In this document: positions 9,194 to 16,821 of the stretch, piece by piece
How positions within the stretch are numbered: the stretch's first letter is position 1
Layout of the letters: each line of letters starts with the position of its first letter
NCBI RefSeq assembly: GCF_000429605.1
Contig: NZ_KE386925.1
Coordinates: forward strand, 270,126 to 334,125
Source: Azonexus hydrophilus DSM 23864
GTDB lineage: Bacteria; Pseudomonadota; Gammaproteobacteria; Burkholderiales; Rhodocyclaceae
Length of the DNA: 64,000 bases
Direction of reading: 5' to 3'
Program-made: the position numbers and the translations under genes
Notes under the pieces: model-generated
The model's input: only the letters and a program-made list of their open reading frames with translations
Database searches by the model: none
What the model was told of the DNA's origin: nothing

Positions 9194-9978
9194 GCGTTCT
9201 TCTCCTCATGCTGGATCAGGATCAGCGCCAGCAAGGTCGTCGCTAGCAGGCCGACCGGCGCGGCGATCAGCCAGGGGGCTTCCTGGTAATACGGCAGCAG
9301 CTCGGTCATCATCACGCCGAGCTCCGGGCGCGGCGGCTTGACGCCGACACCGACGAAACCGAGCGCAGCCATCGCCAGCACCGCGGCGGCCAGGCCGAAG
9401 CTGGCCAGCGTCCGCACCACCGGCGCCAGCTCCGGCCAGACATGACGGCGGACGATGTAGCCGAGACCGAAACCGAGCAGCAACGAGGCCTCGACGCCGG
9501 GCGAGGCGAACAGCGTCCGGGCACTGGCGCGGACGACGCGGAAATACTCGACCCAGAAGGCCAGCGACAGGCCCAGGTAAAGCGGCCAGAACTCGCCCGG
9601 CGCCAGTGTCGCCAGCAGCAGCACCAGCAGCAGGCCGGGCAGCGCCAGCACCGAATCGGAGATGAACAGCAGCACTTTTTCCAGCGCGCCGCCATACCAG
9701 GCCGCGAGGATGCCGAGCACGGTGCCCGGAATCGCCGCCGACAGCACGCTCAGCGCGGCCAGTCCGAGCGAAAGCTGGGCGGCATCGGCGAGCCGGGCGA
9801 GCATGCTGCGGCCGAGGTGGTCGGTGCCGAGTGGATGCGCCAGAGCGGGCGCCTGCAGGAAGGCGCGCAGGTCCTGGGCAAAGGGGTCGGTACCGGTGAG
9901 CGCCGGGCCAAAGGCGGCGAAGACAGCGATGGCGGCGAGCAACAGCCAGCCGATGCGATGCAGGGTAGTCAGCTTCAT
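9190..9978 (-). CDS. ABC transporter permease (DppC/NikC type)
   Basis: Second inner-membrane permease of the importer, 262 residues, starting MKLTTLHRIGWLL at 9978; the longer open frame upstream of that is antisense noise. The N-terminal helix is followed by the NikC/DppC-typical AHPLGTDHLGRSMLARL segment, then about five further transmembrane helices. The coupling loop (ALGFVGVGVKPPRPELGVM) carries the EAA-like region. It begins 11 bp after the preceding permease and overlaps the ATPase gene by 4 bp. Subunit assignment is secure; substrate is inferred from the cluster. Confidence 0.92.
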   Translation of the reverse strand: MKLTTLHRIGWLLLAAIAVFAAFGPALTGTDPFAQDLRAFLQAPALAHPLGTDHLGRSMLARLADAAQLSLGLAALSVLSAAIPGTVLGILAAWYGGALEKVLLFISDSVLALPGLLLVLLLATLAPGEFWPLYLGLSLAFWVEYFRVVRASARTLFASPGVEASLLLGFGLGYIVRRHVWPELAPVVRTLASFGLAAAVLAMAALGFVGVGVKPPRPELGVMMTELLPYYQEAPWLIAAPVGLLATTLLALILIQHEEKNA

Positions 9979-9989
9979 GGGCGGTTCAT

Positions 9990-10949
9990 TCAGCGATGGC
10001 GCGGATCGAGCGCCAGGCAAAGCAGGTCGACCAGCGCGTTCAACATGACGAAGCACAGCGCCAGCATCAGGCAGGTGCCCTGGATCATCGGCACGTCGCG
10101 CCAGAACACCGCGTGCACCATGGCGTGGCCGATGCCGGGCCAGGCGAACAGGGTTTCCAGGATGACCACACCCTCGATGACGAAGGCCAGCTGGACGCCG
10201 AGATAGGCAACCACCGGCAGCGCCATGTTGCGCAGTGCGTGGCGCCATACCGCCAGCGACAGTGGCAGGCCCTTGGTCTGCGCGAAGGCGTAATGCTCGC
10301 TGGCGAGCACGTTGCGGATCGCCTCGCGGACGATGCGCGACGAGCCGGCGGCGAGGCCGAGCGCCAGTGTCAGCGCCGGCAGGAACAGGTTGGCGGCTTC
10401 GCCGTGTCCGGCCGCCGGCAGGTCGGCGCCGGCGAAGACGATGACCATCAGCAGCCCGAGCAGGAAAGGCGGAAAGGCACGCAGCCCGACCGACACCAAG
10501 AGACCAAGACGGTCGGCCCAGCCGCCCGGGCGCAGGCCGGCGGCGACGCCGAGCGGCAAGCCGATCAGCAGCGACAAGCCGAGCGCGGCGCCGGCCAGCA
10601 TCAGTGTATGGCCGAGCTGGTGGCGGATTTCGTCGACCACCGGCGTACCGATGACCAGCGAGTTGCCAAGGTCGAAGGCCAGCAGTTGCTGCCACCAGCC
10701 GGCCAGTGCCACGTACCACGGCGCATCGAGTGCCAGTTCGCGGCGCACCGCCTCGGCGGCTTCGGCACTGACCAGGTCGTAGCCATAGCGGCCAGCCGCG
10801 ATGCGGTAGGCGAAATCGCCGGGCAACCAGCGCATCATCAGGAAGCTGAGCATGCCGACCAGCACGCCGACCGCCAGCGCCTGGCCACCGCGCCGGAGCA
10901 GCACCGGCAGCAGGCTGCGGCCCAAGGAAATCAGGGTTTGTGCATTCAT
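9990..10949 (-). CDS. ABC transporter permease (DppB/NikB type)
   Basis: First inner-membrane permease, 319 residues. The start at 10949 (MNAQTLISLGRSLLPVLLRR) overlaps the stop of the binding-protein gene by 4 bp (ATGA), which fixes it; the frame to 11192 is not the start. The N-terminal helix is followed by a periplasmic domain with PGDFAYRIAAGRYG and LALDAPWY, as in DppB/NikB proteins, then five more helices and the EAA-like loop (LFAWPGIGHAMVHAV). It pairs with the downstream DppC/NikC-type permease. Confidence 0.92.
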   Translation of the reverse strand: MNAQTLISLGRSLLPVLLRRGGQALAVGVLVGMLSFLMMRWLPGDFAYRIAAGRYGYDLVSAEAAEAVRRELALDAPWYVALAGWWQQLLAFDLGNSLVIGTPVVDEIRHQLGHTLMLAGAALGLSLLIGLPLGVAAGLRPGGWADRLGLLVSVGLRAFPPFLLGLLMVIVFAGADLPAAGHGEAANLFLPALTLALGLAAGSSRIVREAIRNVLASEHYAFAQTKGLPLSLAVWRHALRNMALPVVAYLGVQLAFVIEGVVILETLFAWPGIGHAMVHAVFWRDVPMIQGTCLMLALCFVMLNALVDLLCLALDPRHR

Positions 10950-12511
10950 GATTGCCAGCGCATCCGGCTGATCCGGTAGGAACGTTCGAAGGGGTCCAGA
11001 CTGAAGCCGGCCAGTCGGGGCTGGACGGCCGCAACCAAGCGGTTCCAGGCGACCGGGATGACGGGCAGTTCGGCCTGCAGGGTGGCCGTCACCTGGCGGC
11101 GGACGGCCACGCGTGCGCGCTCCCCGGCTGCACCCTGCAATGACAGCAGGCCCGTAGCAAGGTCCGGATCGGACCAGCCCATGGCCCCCCAATCGCTGTC
11201 CTGGCCGGCAAAGTCCTGGCTCAGGGTGAGCGACGGATCGGGAATGTTGGCGTAGTTGCGGGCACCCAGCGCCATCTGCAGCGTGCCGTTGCGATGTCCA
11301 GCCGGGATATCGCTGGAGTTGCCGATCGCCACTTCGACGGCAATGCCGAGCTGGCGCATCTGTTCCTGGATAGCGGCGGCGACCACCGGCAGTTCCGGGC
11401 GGTCGGGAAAGGTCTGCAATTTCAGCGCCAGACGCTCGCCTTGCCCGTCGCGGCGGATGCCGTCGGCGCCCCTGGCCCAGCCGAGGCCGTCGAGCAGCTG
11501 GCCGGCGCGGGCCAGGTCGGTCGCCAGCGGCGCCAGCGCCGGATCGTGCCAGTCGGGCAGCACTGGCGGCAGCAACTGGCTGGCGGCGGCGCTTTCGTCG
11601 CGCAGCACGGCGCGGGCGATGCCGGCGCGGTCGATGGCCAGGCTGATCGCCTCGCGGACTTCACGGCGGGCCAACAGCGGATGGCCGGCGTTGAGCTTGA
11701 GGTAGATGGTGCGCGGCAGATGTACCGCCTGCACCTGCAGCCGCGGGTTGCCGCGCAGGCGTTGCCAACTGGCCGGGTCAAGGCCGTACACGACATCGGC
11801 CTGGCCGCTTTCGGCCATCAGCGCGCGGCTTTCGCCGCGCCCGACGGCAAGGTAATGCAGGCGACGGATCGCCGGCGCCGGGCCATCCCAGGTCTCGGCG
11901 ACTTCAGCGGCGAAGCGCTGCGGCGCTTCGAGCAGGCTCAGCTTGTACGGCCCGCTGCCGATGATGCGGCGGACCGAGCCGCTGGCGCCGTAGCAATCGG
12001 GTGCCAGTATCTGCGTGCTACTGTGGGCAAGCACCGCCGGCAGCGGTTCGAAAATCTGCCGCAAATGCAGGTCGACCGTGAACTCGCCGGCTTCAATGCG
12101 CTCGATCGGCACCATGCCCAGGCCGCCCGGCTTGACCCGGGCATACTCCAGCGCCTGCCGCACCGCCGTGCCGCTGACCGGGCTGCCGTCGTGGAACCGG
12201 GCGCCCGGTCGCAAGCGGAAACGCCAGCGCCGGCGGTCGGCCGAGACCGACCATTCGCTGGACAACCCGGCGACGTAGTGGCCGTGATCGTCGAGATCGA
12301 CCAACGTCTCGCTGATCTCGGTGCGCGAGAACAGGTAGCCGGCCCGCGAAGGGTCGAGGCCGGTGATTTCCCAGGGTCCGACCAGGCGCAGCGTCTGCCC
12401 GTCGATTTCGCCCTGAGTCAGCGTTTCGCTCCCAGGCCGACAAGCGGCCAGCGGCAAGGCGCCGAGGCCGAGCAGCAGCGCCCGGCGGCGTGGCAGAAAG
12501 ACATCAACCAT
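10946..12511 (-). CDS. ABC transporter substrate-binding lipoprotein, family 5 (peptide/nickel/metallophore type)
   Basis: Periplasmic binding protein of the SBP_bac_5 family, 521 residues. The N-terminus has an arginine-rich stretch (RRRALLLG) and a lipobox LAAC at about residue 24, so it is a probable lipoprotein and possibly Tat-exported. Family landmarks are visible: GLDPSRAGYLFSR, LVDLDDHGHYV, WRFRLRPGARFHDGSPV, and the REAISLAIDRAGIARAV helix. Family members bind peptides, nickel-chelates or opine metallophores such as staphylopine. It lies 4 bp after the TonB receptor stop and overlaps the permease start. With the outer-membrane receptor it suggests uptake of a metal-chelate (inference). 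Confidence 0.9.
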   Translation of the reverse strand: MVDVFLPRRRALLLGLGALPLAACRPGSETLTQGEIDGQTLRLVGPWEITGLDPSRAGYLFSRTEISETLVDLDDHGHYVAGLSSEWSVSADRRRWRFRLRPGARFHDGSPVSGTAVRQALEYARVKPGGLGMVPIERIEAGEFTVDLHLRQIFEPLPAVLAHSSTQILAPDCYGASGSVRRIIGSGPYKLSLLEAPQRFAAEVAETWDGPAPAIRRLHYLAVGRGESRALMAESGQADVVYGLDPASWQRLRGNPRLQVQAVHLPRTIYLKLNAGHPLLARREVREAISLAIDRAGIARAVLRDESAAASQLLPPVLPDWHDPALAPLATDLARAGQLLDGLGWARGADGIRRDGQGERLALKLQTFPDRPELPVVAAAIQEQMRQLGIAVEVAIGNSSDIPAGHRNGTLQMALGARNYANIPDPSLTLSQDFAGQDSDWGAMGWSDPDLATGLLSLQGAAGERARVAVRRQVTATLQAELPVIPVAWNRLVAAVQPRLAGFSLDPFERSYRISRMRWQS

Positions 12512-12515
12512 TGAC

Positions 12516-14639
12516 TCAGAACCGCATCTGCATGCCGAGCGTGAGCGTGCGCGGCGTACCCGGCGTTACCCAGTACACGTCGTAGGAGCTGGCGTAATAG
12601 GTCTTGTCGAACAGGTTTTCGACGTCAAGCGAGAAGCGCAGGTTCTGGCTCGGCTTCCAGTAAGTCATCAGGCGTGCCGTCGTGTAGGCCGGCAGTTCGA
12701 AGGTATCGAGCGCATTGCCGGAACGTTTACCGACATAGGTGGCGCCGCCGCCAAACCCGTAACGACCATCTTTGAAACCTGCCTCATACATCGCCAGGAT
12801 ACTGCCGCTGTGCTTGGGCACGTTGAGCAGGCGGGCGCCGACCAGCGCCGCGTTATTGTCCTTGGTGATTTCGGCGTCGGTGTAGGCGTAGTTGGCGGTG
12901 ACCCGAACTTTCGTGGTCAGCTGACCGGAGACATCGATCTCCATACCGCGACTACGCGCCTCACCGGCGGCGATCGAAAAGCCCGAATTGTTCAGATCGT
13001 TGGTCAGAACGTTCTTCTTGTCGATATCGAAGAACGACAAGGTGCCGCCATAGCGTTTGTCGGTCGATTCGTACTTGATACCGACTTCCTTGGCCCGCCC
13101 TTCTTCCGGAGCGAAAGCACCGCCATTGACGTCACCGCCGGTATTCGGGCGGAACGATTCGCTGGCCAGCGCATAGATCGAAACGCTCGGGCTGAGCAGC
13201 CAGGTCAGGCCGACGCGCGGCGTCGTCGCCTTGTGTTCCTGTTTGGCCACGGTACTGGTGCTACGATTTTTCAGATCCTGACGGAAGCGATCATGGCGCA
13301 GGCCAAGCAGCAAACGCCAGTCCTCTGCCAGATGTATTTGATCCTGCAGGAACACACCTGTCCCGTACTGCTTTTCCAGGGTGTTTACAGGTGTCGTGTC
13401 AAGCGCCAGCGGCGTCTGCCCGTAAACCGGATTATTTATATCGATGCCGTAGGTGGTGGTCGAGCGCCCACGAGTCATCAATTGATCGAGTTCGAAACGA
13501 TAGCTATCGAGACCGGCCATGACCTCGTGCTTGAGAGTACCGGTGGCGAACTTGCCGTGCACTTCGCCCTGGAAGGAAAGATCGTTGGAATCGTAGTCGC
13601 GGAAACGGCGCTCGCGTTCGATGATCGGCGTCCCCGCGGTTGTCCAGCGGACGACGCCGGCCGTACGCGGACTGGCTTCGGTTGAGTAACCGTCGAAGCT
13701 GGTCGTCCGGTAGGCCAACCCGGCCTTGGCCTTCCAGTCGCTGGAGAACTCGTGTTCCAGCGTCAGTTGGTGGGTCTTGTTGTCGATGGTGATGTCGCCG
13801 TCGCCCGGCTCACCGAGAAAGGTTTCGCGCGAGATGCTGCCGGTGCGGCCGCCAACCGCAACCACGCCGCGATCCAGCGGCGCCTTGTGACGCAGCAGCT
13901 CAAGGTCGTAATTGACCAGCGTGTTCGGCGACAGCACCCAGGTGAAGGACGGCGCGACCAGGTAGCGTTCGCTGTCGATATGGTCGCGGAAGCTGCCCTT
14001 GTCCTCGACCGCGACGTTCAGGCGGTAGGCCAGGTTGTCGGCAAGCGGACCGGTCGTATCGAACGAGGTACGATAGCTGTCGTAGCTGCCAACATAGACC
14101 TCCAGCGAGTTGCCCGCCTTGAACTGCGGCTTCTTGGTCACCACGTTGAGGATACCGCCCGGTTCGCTGGCGCCGTAGAGCGCCGCCGACGGTCCCTTGA
14201 GCACTTCGATGCGCTCGACGTTGGCCATGTCGCGCGGGGCGTTGAAGCCGCGATTGCCGGCGAAGCCATTGCGCAGGAAGTTCGGCCCGGTGTTCTCGTT
14301 GCCGGCGAAGCCGCGGATCGCGAAGTTGTCCCAGAGACCGCCGAAGCTGTTCTGGCGCGTGACGCCGCTAACGTAGTCGTAGGCTTCCTCGAGGCGGACG
14401 GCGCCGATGTCGTCGATCAGCTGCCGGGGAATCACCCGCACCGACTGCGGCAGTTCGCGCAGCGGCGTTTCCGAGCGAGCCACGCCGCTTTCCTCGAGAT
14501 AGTAAGCCTGGCCTTCGCTACGGCCAACGACGCTGATTTCCGAGAGCTGACGCTCGGCTTCCTGGGCCCAGAGGCCGGGGCCAAACCCGATCAGCAACAG
14601 TGCTGCAACAGCGGGCTTGAAAACAAACTGAGCTTGCAT
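12516..14639 (-). CDS. TonB-dependent siderophore/metallophore receptor
   Basis: Outer-membrane ligand-gated channel, 707 residues from the ATG at 14639, with a signal peptide ending at GLWAQ (about residue 25). The plug domain has the siderophore-receptor features PLRELPQSVRVIP, DNFAIRGFAG and VERIEVLKGPSAALYG, with GGILNVVTKKP at its end. A 22-strand barrel follows and ends with the typical C-terminal phenylalanine (LGMQMRF). The upstream frame to 14732 is rejected because it lacks a signal peptide. It is the first gene of the five-gene importer cluster. A palindrome resembling a Zur operator lies 30-41 bp upstream, arguing for zinc rather than iron control (inference). Confidence 0.93.
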   Translation of the reverse strand: MQAQFVFKPAVAALLLIGFGPGLWAQEAERQLSEISVVGRSEGQAYYLEESGVARSETPLRELPQSVRVIPRQLIDDIGAVRLEEAYDYVSGVTRQNSFGGLWDNFAIRGFAGNENTGPNFLRNGFAGNRGFNAPRDMANVERIEVLKGPSAALYGASEPGGILNVVTKKPQFKAGNSLEVYVGSYDSYRTSFDTTGPLADNLAYRLNVAVEDKGSFRDHIDSERYLVAPSFTWVLSPNTLVNYDLELLRHKAPLDRGVVAVGGRTGSISRETFLGEPGDGDITIDNKTHQLTLEHEFSSDWKAKAGLAYRTTSFDGYSTEASPRTAGVVRWTTAGTPIIERERRFRDYDSNDLSFQGEVHGKFATGTLKHEVMAGLDSYRFELDQLMTRGRSTTTYGIDINNPVYGQTPLALDTTPVNTLEKQYGTGVFLQDQIHLAEDWRLLLGLRHDRFRQDLKNRSTSTVAKQEHKATTPRVGLTWLLSPSVSIYALASESFRPNTGGDVNGGAFAPEEGRAKEVGIKYESTDKRYGGTLSFFDIDKKNVLTNDLNNSGFSIAAGEARSRGMEIDVSGQLTTKVRVTANYAYTDAEITKDNNAALVGARLLNVPKHSGSILAMYEAGFKDGRYGFGGGATYVGKRSGNALDTFELPAYTTARLMTYWKPSQNLRFSLDVENLFDKTYYASSYDVYWVTPGTPRTLTLGMQMRF

Positions 14640-14668
14640 GAATGTCTCTGAATACCAAAAAAAACGCA

Positions 14669-14692
14669 ATGTTATAACATCGCAAATGCGAT
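14669..14692 (-). promoter_or_regulatory. Paired palindromes, putative Zur-type operator of the TonB receptor operon
   Basis: A perfect 12-bp palindrome ATGTTATAACAT (14669-14680) overlaps by 2 bp a second palindrome ATCGCAAATGCGAT (14679-14692). The first matches the core of Zur boxes known from proteobacteria. Both lie 30-53 bp upstream of the receptor start codon. The identity of the regulator is inferred from the motif only. Confidence 0.55.
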
Positions 14693-14835
14693 TGCATAGC
14701 GTTAACAAATGAAAGATTAGCAGAAAACACACACGGTGTATGATGAATTTTTATTTATTCATACAACTTCTGTGCCAGCCGGAATCGCCACGGTTTTCCT
14801 GGCCAAGAGGAGTCCTTTACTGAGAAATTACGATC

Positions 14836-14863
14836 AGCGCGCTTCCAGGGTGGAAAGCGCGCT
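14836..14863 (-). terminator. Hairpin downstream of nrdB
   Basis: An inverted repeat with arms AGCGCGCTTCCA and its near-complement TGGAAAGCGCGCT (one extra base), separated by a three-base loop, lies just past the nrdB stop on the minus strand. No strong T-run follows. It probably ends the B12-riboswitch operon and separates it from the TonB receptor gene. The rest of 14693-14875 shows no gene. Confidence 0.45.
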
Positions 14864-14875
14864 GGCAGCACAGGA

Positions 14876-15988
14876 TCAATCCCAGGCCAGCGCCCCGCCC
14901 GTCTGATATTCGGTGACCCGCGTCTCGAAGAAGTTCTTTTCCTTGCGCAGGTTGGCCTGTTCGTCGAGCCAGGGCAGGACGTTCTCGGCACCCGGGAAAG
15001 GTTCCTCGACGCCGACCTGGCGGGCGCGGCGGTTGGCGATGAAACGGAATTGCTGGACGTGCAGGTCGGCGTTGTAGCCGAGGATGGGGTCGCGCAGGAT
15101 GTAGCCGGCGTAGGCGCGTTCCGCGGCTTCGGCTTCGTTCCACAGTTCGCGCAGCGCCTGCGGGTCGAGTTCCAGACCCTCTTCCTTGAGCAGTTCGCGC
15201 ACGACGCGGATGCCGAAGGCGCAGTGCAGGACTTCGTCGCGCATGATGTATTGCAGTTGCTCGGCGGCGCCCTTCATCAGGCCGCGCCGCTGCAGTGCGA
15301 ACACCGGCGTGAAACCGTTGTAGAACCAGCAGCCTTCGAAAATCACCGCGAAGAAGAAGTAGGAGAGCGCGAATTCGTGCAGGTTGGCGCGGTCGGTGAG
15401 ATCGAAGTCGGCGCGCATGACGCGCTCCAGCCGGCGGTTGGCGAGTGCGATCTTGCCGTGGATTTCAGGCACGACGCGGTAGCGGTTATAGATTTCCTGC
15501 TGGTCGAGGCCGATGCTTTCGATGCAGTGCTGGTAGGTCCAGGTGTGCAGCGCTTCTTCATAGACCTGGCGGGCCTGGTAGATCTGCAGTTCGGGCGCGC
15601 TCATCTTCTCCATCACCGCCAGGCCGATGTTGCGCATGGCCAGGATGTCGGAGGTGGTCAGGTAGGCGAGCACATTCTCGAAAACGTGGCGCTCGGCCGG
15701 GCTGAGCTTGTGGTGGTAGTCGTGCACGTCCTGGGCCATGCTGATTTCCAGCGGGGTCCAGTGGTTGCGGTTGGCCTTGAGGAAGAACTCCCAGGCCCAG
15801 GGGTACTTGAACGGCGCCAACTGGTTGATGTCGGCCTTACCGTTGACGATGCGCTTGTCAGCGGCATTGATCGGCGCCAGCGAGGGCGTGGCGGCTGGCG
15901 ACGGGGCTGGTGCGGAAGTCGGCGCGACGGGTGCAGCGGCAGCCGGCGCGTGGCTTTCCCAGTCATCGAAACGGTAGGCGGCATTCAT
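14876..15988 (-). CDS. nrdB: Ribonucleoside-diphosphate reductase, beta subunit (class Ia)
   Basis: Radical-generating subunit of the aerobic, B12-independent ribonucleotide reductase. In 370 residues the diiron ligands are all present: Asp114, Glu145 and His148 (EALH), Glu218, Glu252 and His255 (EVLH). The radical tyrosine is Tyr152, so it is not the tyrosine-less class Ic type. An N-terminal extension of about 40 residues is rich in Ala and Pro (APTSAPAPSPAATP), probably a flexible linker. It is the last gene of a minus-strand operon, 16 bp after the BtuF-like gene, and is separated from nrdA by two corrinoid genes. A B12 riboswitch heads the operon. Confidence 0.95.
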   Translation of the reverse strand: MNAAYRFDDWESHAPAAAAPVAPTSAPAPSPAATPSLAPINAADKRIVNGKADINQLAPFKYPWAWEFFLKANRNHWTPLEISMAQDVHDYHHKLSPAERHVFENVLAYLTTSDILAMRNIGLAVMEKMSAPELQIYQARQVYEEALHTWTYQHCIESIGLDQQEIYNRYRVVPEIHGKIALANRRLERVMRADFDLTDRANLHEFALSYFFFAVIFEGCWFYNGFTPVFALQRRGLMKGAAEQLQYIMRDEVLHCAFGIRVVRELLKEEGLELDPQALRELWNEAEAAERAYAGYILRDPILGYNADLHVQQFRFIANRRARQVGVEEPFPGAENVLPWLDEQANLRKEKNFFETRVTEYQTGGALAWD

Positions 15989-16004
15989 GGCAATCTCCCT
16001 GAGC

Positions 16005-16805
16005 TTATTGGTTCAGCGCGCGCATGCTCTCGCGCAGTTCTTCGAGTCCCTTGAGAAATCCGGGCCCCGGGTGGGTGAAGTCATCGCCGCTGAGCGGCAG
16101 GATGGGCACGCCGGGCTCGGCGATGGCCGGGTTGCAGCTTTCCGAGCGGCGGTCCTGCAGGGCGAACAGCAGGTCCGGACGACGCTCGCTGATCCAGGCG
16201 CCAACATCGCCACCAGGCTGGCCGGGGCGGAAATTGCGGATGTTGTCGTGGTCGGCGACGACCTCGAAACCGGCGGCGGTGAACAGCTCGAACAGCGTCG
16301 TACCGCGCCCGAAGGAATACGGCGCATTGCTGCAGGCGGAGAGAATCAGCACGCGGCGCTGGCGCGCATCGACCTGAGCGGCGGCGCGCCAGTCGGCGGC
16401 GAAACGGTCGACCCGTTGCTCGATGTCGACCACCCCGGTCGCCCGCCCGACCTCGCGCAGCATCTGTTCGACCCCGGCCATGCCCTTGAAACCGCCGACG
16501 CGCAGCGATACCGCCCCCGGTGGCGTGACCAGCGCTGCCGTTTCTGCCGGCGTCCATTCGGAAAAGATGAGGACATCGGGTTCGAGATCGGCGATGGCGG
16601 CCGCGTCAGGGTCGATGACCCCGCCGGTATGCTCGACCGGCAGCGGATCGTAGCGGCTGACGCCGACGACGCAGGGGCCGCGCCCCAGCCATTCAAGCGC
16701 GCGGGTGATGTAGGGCGACTGGCTGACGATGCGCGGGCAGTCGGCCGCCTGGGCCAGGCCGGCGCACAGGAGCAGCGGCAGGATGAAGGCGTGGGATAGT
16801 TTCAT
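16005..16805 (-). CDS. BtuF-like periplasmic binding protein (cobalamin/corrinoid type)
   Basis: Periplasmic binding protein of the BtuF/FhuD class, 266 residues with a signal peptide (LLLCAGLAQA/AD). The N-terminal lobe starts CPRIVSQSPYITRALEWLG, the usual helical-backbone PBP opening, followed by GVSRYDPLP and DLEPDVLIFSEW. The C-terminal lobe has NIRNFRPGQPGGDVGAWI and RRPDLLFALQ. The family includes vitamin B12, siderophore and heme binding proteins. The corrinoid assignment rests on position between a CbiZ-domain gene (16 bp upstream) and nrdB under a cobalamin riboswitch. No btuC, btuD or btuB is in the window, so it would have to work with components encoded elsewhere. Confidence 0.82.
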   Translation of the reverse strand: MKLSHAFILPLLLCAGLAQAADCPRIVSQSPYITRALEWLGRGPCVVGVSRYDPLPVEHTGGVIDPDAAAIADLEPDVLIFSEWTPAETAALVTPPGAVSLRVGGFKGMAGVEQMLREVGRATGVVDIEQRVDRFAADWRAAAQVDARQRRVLILSACSNAPYSFGRGTTLFELFTAAGFEVVADHDNIRNFRPGQPGGDVGAWISERRPDLLFALQDRRSESCNPAIAEPGVPILPLSGDDFTHPGPGFLKGLEELRESMRALNQ

Positions 16806-16821
16806 GGTGAGGCTTCCTGAA

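Noticed and set aside
14876..15988. NrdB as a tyrosine-less class Ic subunit
   Set aside because: The first ligand is Asp114 and the radical Tyr152 is present, so it is the ordinary Tyr-type.
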